A stretch of DNA of 31,460 bases from an uncultured Acidimicrobiaceae bacterium (GTDB lineage Bacteria; Actinomycetota; Acidimicrobiia; Acidimicrobiales; RAAP-2): contig CALAYR010000018.1 of assembly GCA_937894805.1 (NCBI GenBank), positions 1 through 31,460 on the forward strand, given 5' to 3'. Numbering within the stretch: position 1 is the stretch's first letter; the number at the start of each line of letters is the position of its first letter. A program made the position numbers and the translations under genes. The notes beneath the pieces are model-generated. The model did not search any database. It was not told where the DNA came from and worked only from the letters and a program-made list of their open reading frames with translations. Shown piece after piece: positions 7,766 through 16,072 of the stretch.

Positions 7766-8835
7766 CGTCCTTCGACCTCCATACGAGCCTGTCGCACGGC
7801 TTCCAGCCATTGACGGCCGTACTGCTCGTCCGGTTCGAGGTAGTTGCCCTCGGCCCACTCATTCCAACTCTTCACCACCACGAGTCGGTTTTCCGACCGA
7901 GGCTCTCGGGCGATTTCTCGCTGCAGGGCGTCGGTGATGTGTCGTTGGAAGGCTGCGGGTGACGTCTGGCGGGCCACGGCGCCCCGACGGGTTGACCGCG
8001 GCGTGTTGTCCCAGTTGGGCTGGACGCTCGGGTGCAGTACGCCGTCGAGAGGTTGGCGGGGTTGGGGAGGCAGTGCGGTGTAGTCGTAGCGCGTGGGTCC
8101 GAATCGTTCACTGCGCGAGGCCAGTCGATCGCGGACTTTGGAGACCAGGTTGCGCTCGAAGGGGAACTCGACGTAGAGGCCCGCATCAAATCCATCGGCG
8201 TGGTGCGTCGTGTACTGCACGCCCCAAGGACGACCTTCGACCCAGGCCACGAGGTAGAGGCCGGGGAGGCCGGCTTCGCGGGCCATCTGCTGCCAGGTGT
8301 CGACGAAGGCCCGCGGGTTGGGCAGTTCCATCGGACGAAAGATCAAGATGACCGGCTTGCCGTCAATGGTCACGTAACGCTCATCGCGCAGCGCCGGCAG
8401 AAGGCTCTCGAAGTGGGCCCGATCGTCTTCGGGGCCGGGGTAGGTCTGTTCAATCAAGATGCGGTTCGGGGCCCCGTGCCAAATGCCAGTCCAGGACTGG
8501 TTGGCCCAACCGACGAAGAAGGGGAAGTCGGGGGCCCGTTGCGCGACCACTTCATCGAGCGGCCGTTCCAAAATGCGCTGGCCCCCGAACCAGTAGTGCC
8601 AGTAGCAAAACGAGGTGATGCCGTGTTGCCGGGCCAGCTCGGCCTGCGCTTCGCGCACGGAAGGTTCGAGCAAGTTGTAGTACCCGAGCTCGCCGGGTAC
8701 GACGGGCTGCCGGTGACCGCGAAAGAGGGGCCGGGCCTTGCGAACATTCGTCCACTCGGTAAAGCCCTCACCCCACCACTCGTCATTCTGCGGAATCTGG
8801 TGAAACTGTGGCAGATAGAGAGCGGCGATTTCCAT
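7762..8835 (-). CDS. WbsX-like glycan-processing protein (GH99-like fold)
   Basis: A 357-aa protein of the WbsX family, found in O-antigen and other polysaccharide clusters and related in fold to glycoside hydrolase family 99. It starts MEIAALYLPQFHQIPQNDEW and continues WWGEGFTEWTNVRKA, the diagnostic opening; further marks are FCYWHYWFGGQRILERP, FPFFVGWANQSWTG, and the C-terminal VVKSWNEWAEGNYLEPDEQYG. It is cytosolic, with no signal peptide. It is followed with a 4-base overlap by the crotonase and preceded by a sulfotransferase 9 bases upstream, which suggests work on a sulfated glycan. Family assignment is strong; whether it is a transferase or a hydrolase is open. Confidence 0.9.
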   Translation of the reverse strand: MEIAALYLPQFHQIPQNDEWWGEGFTEWTNVRKARPLFRGHRQPVVPGELGYYNLLEPSVREAQAELARQHGITSFCYWHYWFGGQRILERPLDEVVAQRAPDFPFFVGWANQSWTGIWHGAPNRILIEQTYPGPEDDRAHFESLLPALRDERYVTIDGKPVILIFRPMELPNPRAFVDTWQQMAREAGLPGLYLVAWVEGRPWGVQYTTHHADGFDAGLYVEFPFERNLVSKVRDRLASRSERFGPTRYDYTALPPQPRQPLDGVLHPSVQPNWDNTPRSTRRGAVARQTSPAAFQRHITDALQREIAREPRSENRLVVVKSWNEWAEGNYLEPDEQYGRQWLEAVRQARMEVEGR

Positions 8836-8844
8836 GGCTGGTGC

Positions 8845-9720
8845 TTATCGCGCGCGCACGGAGTCGACGAGTTCGGTCAGGGCGACGGGGGCGTGTGCCG
8901 CGTAGACGGCCCCGAATACCGAGCGCTCCAGGACGGCCCGCGCCTGCGTGATCCATTCTGGGGCGACCGTTTCACCTATCTGGTCGCTGAAGTCCGTGGC
9001 TGAGCGACGAGTGGTATCGAGAGCGGCCACGTTGAGCGCATTCCAGGTCTTGGAGAAGGTGAGGAGGTAGGTTCGAATCGCGGTGAGCTGCTCGGTCGGG
9101 TCGGCCTGGAGGGCTTCGTAACTCACCCAGAGGGCCCGACTGAGTCGTTCGTCCTTTAGGGCCCGCTCGTGGTAGTCGCACCACCGAGACACTTCGGCGA
9201 CGAAGGCGTCGTGGGCCGAGAGTTCGGGATCGAACCAACCAAGACGAATGATGGACGTCGCGACATCGATGGGGTTGCGAATCAAAATGATGATGGGCAT
9301 CTCTTCGAGCTGGTCGGCCACGTTGCCGGCCACGCCGAGTCCCCGCACATCCTTGGCGACGAGCCGCTTGGGCTTGTGTGAGTTGTTGAACTGATCACTC
9401 CACCAGTGGGTGGTGGTGCCTTCCAAACTCTTGACGATGGCCGATGCGTGGGGAATGGAGATCAGCGGTGGCGCAATCTTCGCGGCCCGAGCCCCCTCAA
9501 AGCAGCGATCGGGAATGTTGGCCGGTTCGTAAATGAAACGAGTGCGCCGCGGTGAGGCCAGCATCTCGGCCAGCCACGTGGAGCCGCTCCGCTGCCACGA
9601 AGTAATCCAGACGGCCTTAGACGTGTCGTGCCCACCGATGACAAAGGAGCGGAATCGTTGTCGAAGTCGGCGGCGCCGGTACATGGCGTGACCGACTGCT
9701 CGCTTCACGGTGGAATTCAT
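8845..9720 (-). CDS. PAPS-dependent sulfotransferase
   Basis: A 291-aa sulfotransferase that would move sulfate from PAPS to a hydroxyl or amino group of a small molecule, lipid or glycan. The 5'-phosphosulfate loop is WITSWQRSGSTWLAEML and the 3'-phosphate site is IIILIRNPIDVATS, followed by the expected Ser. The start at the ATG of 9720 is preferred because the longer frame to 9798 would run into the sulfatase gene and adds a low-complexity basic tail. It sits between the sulfatase (40 bases upstream) and the WbsX-like gene (9 bases downstream). No membrane anchor is seen, so it acts in the cytosol. Confidence 0.88.
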   Translation of the reverse strand: MNSTVKRAVGHAMYRRRRLRQRFRSFVIGGHDTSKAVWITSWQRSGSTWLAEMLASPRRTRFIYEPANIPDRCFEGARAAKIAPPLISIPHASAIVKSLEGTTTHWWSDQFNNSHKPKRLVAKDVRGLGVAGNVADQLEEMPIIILIRNPIDVATSIIRLGWFDPELSAHDAFVAEVSRWCDYHERALKDERLSRALWVSYEALQADPTEQLTAIRTYLLTFSKTWNALNVAALDTTRRSATDFSDQIGETVAPEWITQARAVLERSVFGAVYAAHAPVALTELVDSVRAR

Positions 9721-9760
9721 AACTTCATTGTGGCAGGTCGAGGACCCACGAGGCGATGCG

Positions 9761-12031
9761 CTACTGGCGACCCATGATGGAGCGCGCCTCCGACTCAACC
9801 ACTTCGGCCTCCTGGTCGCGACGGGGCGTCACCAGTTGGACTTCAACGCGGTCGAGGGCCCCTTCGAACGTGAAGGGCGCTTCGTAGAGGGGGCTGATCG
9901 ACGATCCGTGGTTGGTGCCGAGGGAGGTGCCGACGCTGGAAATCACGCGCATGACGAAGGGAATCTCACAGGTGCCAGCCTCTTGATCGTTAATGAAGAA
10001 GGTGGCGGTACCGCCGCGACCCGTTCGGCGGAACTGCAGGGTCACCTTGGACGTCCCCACGGGAACGGGCACGGAGCTCTTCAGCACGGCGTGATCGTTA
10101 AAGGCGTTGTAGTCCAAGTAGGCGTGGTCGTCCTTAACGAAAATGCTGAGTCCCGAGTTCTCGGTACCGGTCGCCAGAATCACGCCCTGCTGTCCGGCGC
10201 CTCGAGTCATGTAGGCATCCAGGTCCCAGCTGCGACCACCAATGGCAATACCGGCCTGAGGTGGGATGGCGGACATTGGGGGGTAGTAGACGTACTTGCG
10301 AGACGTCGGGTGTGGTGTGCGGTCAACGAAGCGGGCCCCGAAGAGCTCGATGCCGCGGTCGTCCAGCGGCAGCACGTTGTGCTCCTCGGCCTCGGCCCAC
10401 CACAACTCGATCATGGCGGCCAACCGCTCGGGCTCGGCGGCGGCGAGGTCGTTGCACTCGGAACGGTCCACCTCAACGTTGTAGAGCTCCCACGTGTCGT
10501 CGTCGAAACTGGTGCCGGGCTCGTGACGGGTCACGGCCTTCCACCCTTCGGCGTAGATGGCGCGGTGACCAGTCATCTCGAAGTACTGGACCTTTTTGTG
10601 CGAGGGCTCGTCGGGATTCGCAAAGGCGTACTGCAGCGATGTGCCCGAGACGGGCATCTGCTCGTAGCCGCGGCACGTTTCGGGCACCTCAATACCCAAC
10701 ACGTCGTAGATCGTTGGCGCGATGTCGATGACGTGGTGGAACTGGTGGCGCAGTTCACCCTGGTGCTTGGCCTCGATGCCCTTGGGGTAGCGCACGATGA
10801 GCGGGACGTGAACGCCGCCCTCGTGGGTGTTCTGCTTGTACCACTTAAACGGCGTATTGCCGGCCTGGGCCCAGCCCCATGGGTAGTTGGTGTGGCTGTG
10901 AGGCCCACCGATGTCGTCGATGCGATCAATCGCTTCGTCGGGCGTTTCCAAGATCATGTTGAAGAACTTCATCTCGTGCATAACGCCGAAGGGACCACCC
11001 TCTTGGCTGGCGCCGTTGTCAGACATCAAGAAGATCAACGTGTTGTCGAGTTGGCCGAGTCGGTCCAGTTCGTCCATGAAGCGGCCGAGCTGCTCGTCGG
11101 TGTGCTCCAAGAACCCGGCGTAGGCCTCTTGCAGACGGGCCGCTAGGCGGCGCTGGTTCTCGGGCAACGAGTCCCAGGCCTCCACGCCGGGGTTCCGTGG
11201 AGCGAGCTGCGTGCCTTCGGGGATAAGACCCATTTCGAGTTGACGCTTGTAGACGCGCTCACGTGCGACGTCCCACCCGTCGTCGAACTGGCCCTTGTAC
11301 TTTTCGATGTAGGCGGCCGGCGCCTGGTGGGGGGCGTGCATGGCGCCCAACGCAAAGTAGGTAAAGAACGGGCGGTCGGGACGAATCGACTTACTGTCAC
11401 GAATAAAGAGGAGGGCCTTGTCCACGAGGTCTTCCGTGAGGTGGTAGCCCTCTTCGGGAGTCTTGGGTGGGTCGACTCGGTGGTTGTCGTAGGTGAGGTC
11501 GGGGGAGAACTGATCGGTCTCACCGTCTAAGAATCCGTAGAACCGGTCAAAACCGCGCTGCAACGGCCACTGGTCGTAAGGGCCGGCAGCCGACGCCCAC
11601 TCCATGGGGCAGAGGTGCCACTTACCAATCGCGAAGGTGGCGTAGCCCTTGTCGCGCAGCACTTCTCCGATGGTCCCGGCGTGGTTCGAGACGTGACCGC
11701 GCATGTGGGGGAACCCGGTGTTGAAGTTCGAGATGGAGCGCATGCCGACTTCGTGGTGATTACGGCCGGTGAGCAGGGCGGCGCGGGTGGGCGAGCAAAG
11801 TGGCGTCACGTGGAAGTTGGAGAAGCGGAGTCCCTTGTCGGCGATGCGATTGATGTTCGGCGTCGCGATGTCACCACCGAAACAGTTGAAGTGGCCGAAG
11901 CCGAGGTCGTCGACCAAGATGACGACCACGTTGGGGGCATCCTCACCGGGGTGGGGCTTGGTGGGCCACCAGGGCGTGGACTCGGCCACGGTCTTGCCGA
12001 TAACACCTTCAAATGGTTCAATGCGCTTCAT
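9761..12031 (-). CDS. Arylsulfatase, type I formylglycine-dependent
   Basis: A 756-aa sulfatase resembling the long actinobacterial AtsA-type enzymes. The N-terminal metal site is VVVILVDDLGFG (about residues 35-46); the signature CSPTRAALLTGR starts at Cys79, the residue converted to formylglycine; GKWHL follows, and the second metal/sulfate site is in FLMSDNGASQEGG. A beta-rich C-terminal region from about residue 600 resembles a jelly-roll. There is no signal peptide, so the substrate must enter the cell. The ATG overlaps the TetR stop as ATGA (12028-12031), a tight coupling that suggests the regulator controls sulfate-ester cleavage. No formylglycine-generating enzyme gene is in the window. 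Confidence 0.95.
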   Translation of the reverse strand: MKRIEPFEGVIGKTVAESTPWWPTKPHPGEDAPNVVVILVDDLGFGHFNCFGGDIATPNINRIADKGLRFSNFHVTPLCSPTRAALLTGRNHHEVGMRSISNFNTGFPHMRGHVSNHAGTIGEVLRDKGYATFAIGKWHLCPMEWASAAGPYDQWPLQRGFDRFYGFLDGETDQFSPDLTYDNHRVDPPKTPEEGYHLTEDLVDKALLFIRDSKSIRPDRPFFTYFALGAMHAPHQAPAAYIEKYKGQFDDGWDVARERVYKRQLEMGLIPEGTQLAPRNPGVEAWDSLPENQRRLAARLQEAYAGFLEHTDEQLGRFMDELDRLGQLDNTLIFLMSDNGASQEGGPFGVMHEMKFFNMILETPDEAIDRIDDIGGPHSHTNYPWGWAQAGNTPFKWYKQNTHEGGVHVPLIVRYPKGIEAKHQGELRHQFHHVIDIAPTIYDVLGIEVPETCRGYEQMPVSGTSLQYAFANPDEPSHKKVQYFEMTGHRAIYAEGWKAVTRHEPGTSFDDDTWELYNVEVDRSECNDLAAAEPERLAAMIELWWAEAEEHNVLPLDDRGIELFGARFVDRTPHPTSRKYVYYPPMSAIPPQAGIAIGGRSWDLDAYMTRGAGQQGVILATGTENSGLSIFVKDDHAYLDYNAFNDHAVLKSSVPVPVGTSKVTLQFRRTGRGGTATFFINDQEAGTCEIPFVMRVISSVGTSLGTNHGSSISPLYEAPFTFEGALDRVEVQLVTPRRDQEAEVVESEARSIMGRQ

Positions 12032-12645
12032 GCGGTTCCTTTCGGTGAGGGGTTGAGAAGAAGGGTAAGGATGTGGTGCAGCGTTTCGCGAGCCTCGCGC
12101 AAACTTAGGTGCTGGAGATAGATCAACGAGTCGAGCCCCTCGAGTTGCGTGAGTGATTCCATCGTGGCCACAACCTGGCGACGACGCTCGGCCGACAGCT
12201 CGGCGAGCTCGAGGGCGAACTGCCGCTCGGCCTGGTCGCGCAGGAGCGTGCGAGCCAAACTGAGGCGGTCACGAACGTTCTCGTGGGTGAGTGAAAAGGC
12301 CCGACTGGCCCGGTTGCTGGCCGCGACGGCTTCGTAGAGACGAAGGCGGTGTTCGAGAAAGTGGTCGAGCCGTGACGCGAACGACTCGTTCAGCGGTTCG
12401 TCCAAGATCCAGAGATTGGCCGTCTTCTTGAGGTGACGGGCAATGGCCTGCTCGAAGAGCTGCTCGCGACTCGACACGTAGCGATAGACGGAACGCAGTG
12501 AGACTCCGGATTGGACGGCTACTTCTTCGGGCGTGGGATTGAAGTTGCCGGCCGTGAAGAGTTCCAGCACCGCATCGAGCACGAGTTCGTGATTCTTGCT
12601 CCGGCGCGCGGTGCGCCCGTCTTGTGTGTCGACCACATTGCTCAC
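12028..12645 (-). CDS. TetR-family transcriptional regulator
   Basis: A 205-aa one-component repressor. The helix-turn-helix is PTPEEVAVQSGVSLRSVYRY followed by VSSREQLFEQAI, the usual TetR arrangement; the rest is helical and would bind a ligand. I prefer the GTG at 12645, four bases after the stop of the DUF2855 gene; a longer start at 12687 would overlap that gene by 38 bases. The stop overlaps the sulfatase start, so regulator and sulfatase are co-translated. A likely target is the palindrome at 13739-13757 in front of the operon. The ligand is unknown; a sulfated or acyl compound would fit the neighbours. Confidence 0.9.
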   Translation of the reverse strand: MSNVVDTQDGRTARRSKNHELVLDAVLELFTAGNFNPTPEEVAVQSGVSLRSVYRYVSSREQLFEQAIARHLKKTANLWILDEPLNESFASRLDHFLEHRLRLYEAVAASNRASRAFSLTHENVRDRLSLARTLLRDQAERQFALELAELSAERRRQVVATMESLTQLEGLDSLIYLQHLSLREARETLHHILTLLLNPSPKGTA

Positions 12646-12649
12646 TGGA

Positions 12650-13723
12650 TTAAAAGGTACAGACCATGCCGACGGTGGGGCCGACACGGCCGTTCAAAAC
12701 GTCGTGGTAGGCCGTCGTAATGGCTTCGGGGCCACGCGCCTCGCGAGCCTCGAGCCAGGTCGTCGACCAGTCGGTGAAGTCGTGCCAGGAGGCCATGATC
12801 TTGTTCTCCAACTCGTCACGACCCCAGTCCTTGGTGCGCTTGGCGATTTGAACGGGCGCAAAGAGGAACTCGGGCTTGGGTCCGACGGCGGGGAGCTGCA
12901 GTGTCGCTTCGGCGTCCCAGTGAGTGTCACCCACGATCATGGAGTAGGTGAGCTTGTCGGCGAAGTGGTGGTGAACGCGCTGCAACACGTCACGGTTACC
13001 CGAGATGTCGACGTAGGTCGTGAGCACCGTCGGCAGGCTTTCAATTTCGTCGTAGTTCAGTACCTCGTCGTAGCAACCGAGCGACTTGGTGAACTCCACG
13101 TTCGACGCCGAGGTCAATCCAATGACCTTGCTGGCACCGCGGCGCTTCAAGAGGTAGGCCGCACCAATGGCCGTCTTCGACGACGCTGAAGAGATAACGG
13201 CAGTGGCGGCGCCGAAGTTGGCGTTGTCGTCCAGGAAGTCCTCCACCATGAACGAGGTGTAGAAGAGGGGCCAGAGCAGAATCTGCATGTCTTCCCGCTC
13301 GGCACGGTAGGCGGGGTCGTGATCAGTGCAGATGTAGCGGTTGTAGGGGGAGGGGAGGTCGTGGCGGTGTGCGGAGACGTCGACGAAGCTGCGATCGTCT
13401 AAGCGACCGGCCGTGACGACCAGTTCGGTGCCGAGGGGCCAGTAGCCATAGAGGCGGCGACCGGCGGCGATGTCGGGGTGGCGACTCTCGACGACGGTAC
13501 CGAAACCCCACACGGGGAGGCGACCGTGTTCTCCGTCAGCGGCGGGGAAGAAGTCCCAGTACCGCATGGCGACACCAAAGACGCCGTAGGTGATGTTGTT
13601 CGCCGTTATGCCAAAGCGATCAACACTGAGTCGGACCTGGTTGGCGCCGAGTTCGGCGGCCGGAGATTCCTGCATGGTCGCCTCGTGCATCGAGGCCCGG
13701 CTGATTTCAAGAAAGGTCGACAT
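12650..13723 (-). CDS. DUF2855 family protein, MDR-like
   Basis: A 357-aa protein of the DUF2855 family, which has the overall shape of medium-chain dehydrogenases but lacks their zinc ligands. A Rossmann-like region is visible at about 165-200 (AATAVISSASSKTAIGAAYL) and the motif LTSASNVEFTKSLGCYDEVL recalls the NADP-binding half of quinone reductases. It starts at an ATG with TAGGAG five bases upstream. It is the first gene of the minus-strand run and is divergent from the dehalogenase-like gene, sharing a 63-bp promoter region. No reaction is established for the family to my knowledge. Confidence 0.85.
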   Translation of the reverse strand: MSTFLEISRASMHEATMQESPAAELGANQVRLSVDRFGITANNITYGVFGVAMRYWDFFPAADGEHGRLPVWGFGTVVESRHPDIAAGRRLYGYWPLGTELVVTAGRLDDRSFVDVSAHRHDLPSPYNRYICTDHDPAYRAEREDMQILLWPLFYTSFMVEDFLDDNANFGAATAVISSASSKTAIGAAYLLKRRGASKVIGLTSASNVEFTKSLGCYDEVLNYDEIESLPTVLTTYVDISGNRDVLQRVHHHFADKLTYSMIVGDTHWDAEATLQLPAVGPKPEFLFAPVQIAKRTKDWGRDELENKIMASWHDFTDWSTTWLEAREARGPEAITTAYHDVLNGRVGPTVGMVCTF

Positions 13724-13738
13724 ATCGCTCCTAATGAT

Positions 13739-13757
13739 TTGGCATAAGTTATGACAG
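13739..13757. promoter_or_regulatory. Palindrome in divergent promoter, candidate TetR operator
   Basis: CATAA-G-TTATG at 13743-13753 is a perfect inverted repeat within a 19-base imperfect palindrome (TTGGCATAAGTTATGACAG). It lies between the starts of the divergent genes at 13723 and 13787, where a dimeric repressor could block both. The link to the TetR protein encoded at 12028-12645 is inferred from position. Confidence 0.5.
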
Positions 13758-13786
13758 AATCTAGCCGTAGAACTCGAAGGAGCACC

Positions 13787-14533
13787 ATGTCAACCACTCA
13801 GCGCCGCGTCGCCCTACTTAATGACGTCAGCACCTACTGCGGACCGGACCTCGCCCGCATGCTCGCCTCCAGCGGGCACGACCTCATCGTCGGGAGCGCC
13901 ACCCCCGAACAGATTGCCGAACTCGAAGCGCTCGGCGCCACCGTGGTCAACGTGCCCGATGGCCCCCGCGCCCGTTCGGCCGAAGACTTCCAGGCCTTCG
14001 TGGCGGCGGGCATGGAGCGTTTCGGTCGCATCGACGCCGCCATGATCTTCTCCGGCAGTGTCGTCGTCGGCCCCTTTCTCGATACCACCGTCGAAGATCT
14101 CCAGCGCGTCATGCATGGTTGCGTCGAGCGTCCGTATCACTTCCTTAAGGCCGTGTTGCCAATCATGGAGGCGCAGAACGACGGACAGATCCTCGTCATC
14201 ACTAGTGCCACGGCCGCCCGCCCGACGTTCGGCGCACCGCTCTACTCGACCGCTCGCGCCGCCGCCACGATGTTGGCGCAAAATGTTGCCGAAGAGTTTG
14301 TGCGAAAGAACATTCAGGTCAACGTCGTCGGTACGAACTTCATGGACTTCCCCGAGTTCCTTCGCGCTACCGGTGGTAACGACCCCGCTGTTCGAGCGAT
14401 GATCGAAAAGCAGGTTCCCATGCGCCGTCTCGGCACCGTGACGGAGTTCGCGCACTTCTGCCTGCCCTACGTGGACGGCACGACACGATTCGCCACGGGT
14501 CAGGCCACCTGGTTCGCCGGCGGCTGGGCCTAA
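13787..14533 (+). CDS. Halohydrin dehalogenase-like SDR protein
   Basis: A 248-aa short-chain-dehydrogenase fold whose catalytic residues match halohydrin dehalogenases (reversible conversion of vicinal haloalcohols to epoxides) better than true SDRs. The triad is S140-X12-Y153-X3-R157 (ITSATAARPTFGAPLYSTAR), with Arg where SDRs have Lys. The Gly-rich cofactor loop is replaced by N12-X4-Y17-C-G19, which lines up with the T-X4-F/Y-X-G halide-site motif, although Thr is Asn here. The C-terminal TGQATWFAGGW resembles the same region of HheC. The ATG at 13787 has GAAGGAG four bases upstream; an earlier ATG at 13751 lies in the palindrome. An unusual NAD-binding SDR remains possible. Confidence 0.75.
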   Translation: MSTTQRRVALLNDVSTYCGPDLARMLASSGHDLIVGSATPEQIAELEALGATVVNVPDGPRARSAEDFQAFVAAGMERFGRIDAAMIFSGSVVVGPFLDTTVEDLQRVMHGCVERPYHFLKAVLPIMEAQNDGQILVITSATAARPTFGAPLYSTARAAATMLAQNVAEEFVRKNIQVNVVGTNFMDFPEFLRATGGNDPAVRAMIEKQVPMRRLGTVTEFAHFCLPYVDGTTRFATGQATWFAGGWA

Positions 14534-15189
14534 CCCTCAATCGCGTAGAGCGAACGCACGCTGGTCCAATACTCGGACCACGTCATTTGATATGTCGTAC
14601 CCCACGTCACTACCAAGGGACCCTTTGGGCTGTAGCCATCGATGATGGCGGCGTGTCCGCCGACTCCGGCGTCCACTCCGCCCACCGTGTCGCCGTGGTG
14701 GAAGAGAAAAATGACGAGCAGGGCCTTGTGTTTGCGAACGGCCGACTCAACGTCATTAACGCCGACCATGTTGATGGTGTGCCACCCGGCAATACGGTGA
14801 CCGGCGATGCCGTGCAGTGTCCAGTATCGGTAAAAGTCGTCGAAGAGGTCGTGACCACCGGCGGTGGCTCGGCGATAGTCGGCAATGACATCGGCGGACC
14901 CTGGAGTTTGGTGCCGGACGATGATTCGCCAATCTGCCGCGGCCGCAAAGAGGCAGTCGTTGAGGTTGCTGGGATACACGTTGCCGAAGGTGGGAAAGTC
15001 GATCTGCTCCGTTGAGCGAAAGCAGTGTTCCTGTCGGTCGCAGTTTGCGGCACTCGCGATCTGCTGTCGGTGTTGGAACTGCGAATAGCTGCCGATACCG
15101 GTAACCGCGAGGGCGACTACGACGAGGACGCGCGCAAACCGTCGCACTGGCAAACGGCGATAGGTCAGATCGTTAGGGGAATCACTCAC
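14530..15189 (-). CDS. Exported or membrane-anchored papain-like (C39-type) protein
   Basis: A 219-aa protein with one N-terminal hydrophobic segment (about residues 19-35, ARVLVVVALAVTGIGSYS) and an external domain resembling the Peptidase_C39_2 papain-like fold. The candidate nucleophile is the Cys in NLNDCLFAAAADW and the candidate His is in GGHAAIIDGYSPKG, followed by VVTWGTTYQMTWSEYW. The residue before the WG dipeptide is Thr, not the usual Asn-Ser, so activity is uncertain. It starts with GTG; its stop overlaps the stop of the convergent dehalogenase-like gene. It could cleave peptides or be a binding relative of such enzymes. Confidence 0.7.
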   Translation of the reverse strand: MSDSPNDLTYRRLPVRRFARVLVVVALAVTGIGSYSQFQHRQQIASAANCDRQEHCFRSTEQIDFPTFGNVYPSNLNDCLFAAAADWRIIVRHQTPGSADVIADYRRATAGGHDLFDDFYRYWTLHGIAGHRIAGWHTINMVGVNDVESAVRKHKALLVIFLFHHGDTVGGVDAGVGGHAAIIDGYSPKGPLVVTWGTTYQMTWSEYWTSVRSLYAIEG

Positions 15190-15235
15190 GACGCGATGTT
15201 ACGGACTGAGTGGTACGTCGGCCCGGGACGCTCCG

Positions 15236-15967
15236 CTATCTCTTCACATCGCCAATGGGCAGACGGGTCTCCTCGACACCGGCGGCGGTACGCACTACGC
15301 GATAGGCCGCTGGTCCTGTCGCAAGGTCGTACTCCCGGTCGGCCATGACCCGCACCAAGTCCGTCCCTTCATACCAGAGCCCAATGCGGTCGTCAGTGGC
15401 GTAGTTGACCTCGGGCATCGTGCCGTCGGCCACGAGGGAGTGAAGCAGTGGTCGACGCTGGGCCTCACTGTCGTAGTGCACGCCGTTGCCGTACGGCAAG
15501 AGGGCGAGACCGTTCGTCACGGGCTTGAGCTCGGGTCCAAAGGAGTCGGTCGTGCCGCCCACGTGCCAGCAGAGGCTGCCGGCCGAGACACCGCCGAGAA
15601 TGACACCCTTCTCCCAGGCACTACGCATCGCGGCGCCGACATTGTGGAGCTCCCAGAGGGCCAGCAGGTTGGCGACTGAACCACCACCGACCCAGACGAG
15701 ATCTGACCCTTCGAGTCGTTCGAAGGGATCGGCCGAGGGTTGCGGAAAGAGTTTGAGTTGCGTGACGTCGCAGCCGGCGGCGTTGAAGGCCTCGTAACTG
15801 AGGGCGTAGTAGTCAGCCGGGTCGCCGCTGGCGGTGAGGACGAGACAGACGCGGGGCCGGGTCTTGCCGGTGGATGCGAGCGCTTCGAGCAACATCGAAC
15901 CCAAGCGTGCCGACTGTTGCACCGGACCGGGAATGAACCCGCCGGATGTGGCCAAAATTCTCTTCAT
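15236..15967 (-). CDS. Peptidase E-like serine peptidase (family S51)
   Basis: A 243-aa cytosolic peptidase of the S51 family, whose members cleave dipeptides with N-terminal Asp or cyanophycin-type peptides. The nucleophile is Ser128 in GGVSAGSLCW and the histidine is His164 in PYGNGVHYDSE, both family hallmarks; the strand VWVGGGSVANLLALWEL is also typical. The ATG at 15967 is preferred over 16060 because GGAGG lies seven bases upstream and the longer form would cover the terminator of the VWA gene. The next gene downstream starts 46 bases later. The symbol pepE is avoided because dipeptidase and cyanophycinase branches cannot be separated here. Confidence 0.85.
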   Translation of the reverse strand: MKRILATSGGFIPGPVQQSARLGSMLLEALASTGKTRPRVCLVLTASGDPADYYALSYEAFNAAGCDVTQLKLFPQPSADPFERLEGSDLVWVGGGSVANLLALWELHNVGAAMRSAWEKGVILGGVSAGSLCWHVGGTTDSFGPELKPVTNGLALLPYGNGVHYDSEAQRRPLLHSLVADGTMPEVNYATDDRIGLWYEGTDLVRVMADREYDLATGPAAYRVVRTAAGVEETRLPIGDVKR

Positions 15968-16006
15968 GATTACCTCCAACTCGCAGTGAGCGTATCGGTG
16001 AATGGG

Positions 16007-16056
16007 CCGAAAACGAAAAACGACCCGCCACCTTGAAGTCAGGTGACGGGTCGTTT
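16007..16056 (-). terminator. Rho-independent terminator of the VWA gene
   Basis: AAACGACCCG (16018-16027) pairs perfectly with CGGGTCGTTT (16047-16056), and the stem continues inward with five of six further pairs around a 7-base loop. On the minus strand it is followed by TTTTTCGTTTT. It sits 16 bases past the stop of the VWA gene. Confidence 0.9.
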
Positions 16057-16072
16057 CCAACCAACGGGGTCG

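Noticed and set aside
8032..9003. A 323-codon plus-strand frame across the WbsX-like and sulfotransferase genes
   Set aside because: It spans two recognised minus-strand genes and encodes no recognisable domain.
9710..11146. A 478-codon plus-strand frame antisense to the sulfatase
   Set aside because: It is the high-GC shadow of a well-supported sulfatase on the other strand, and its translation is a low-complexity Gly/Val/His-rich sequence with no family marks.
13751..13786. Earlier ATG start for the dehalogenase-like gene
   Set aside because: It lies in the palindrome, adds a basic low-complexity stretch and has no ribosome site, while the ATG at 13787 has GAAGGAG.
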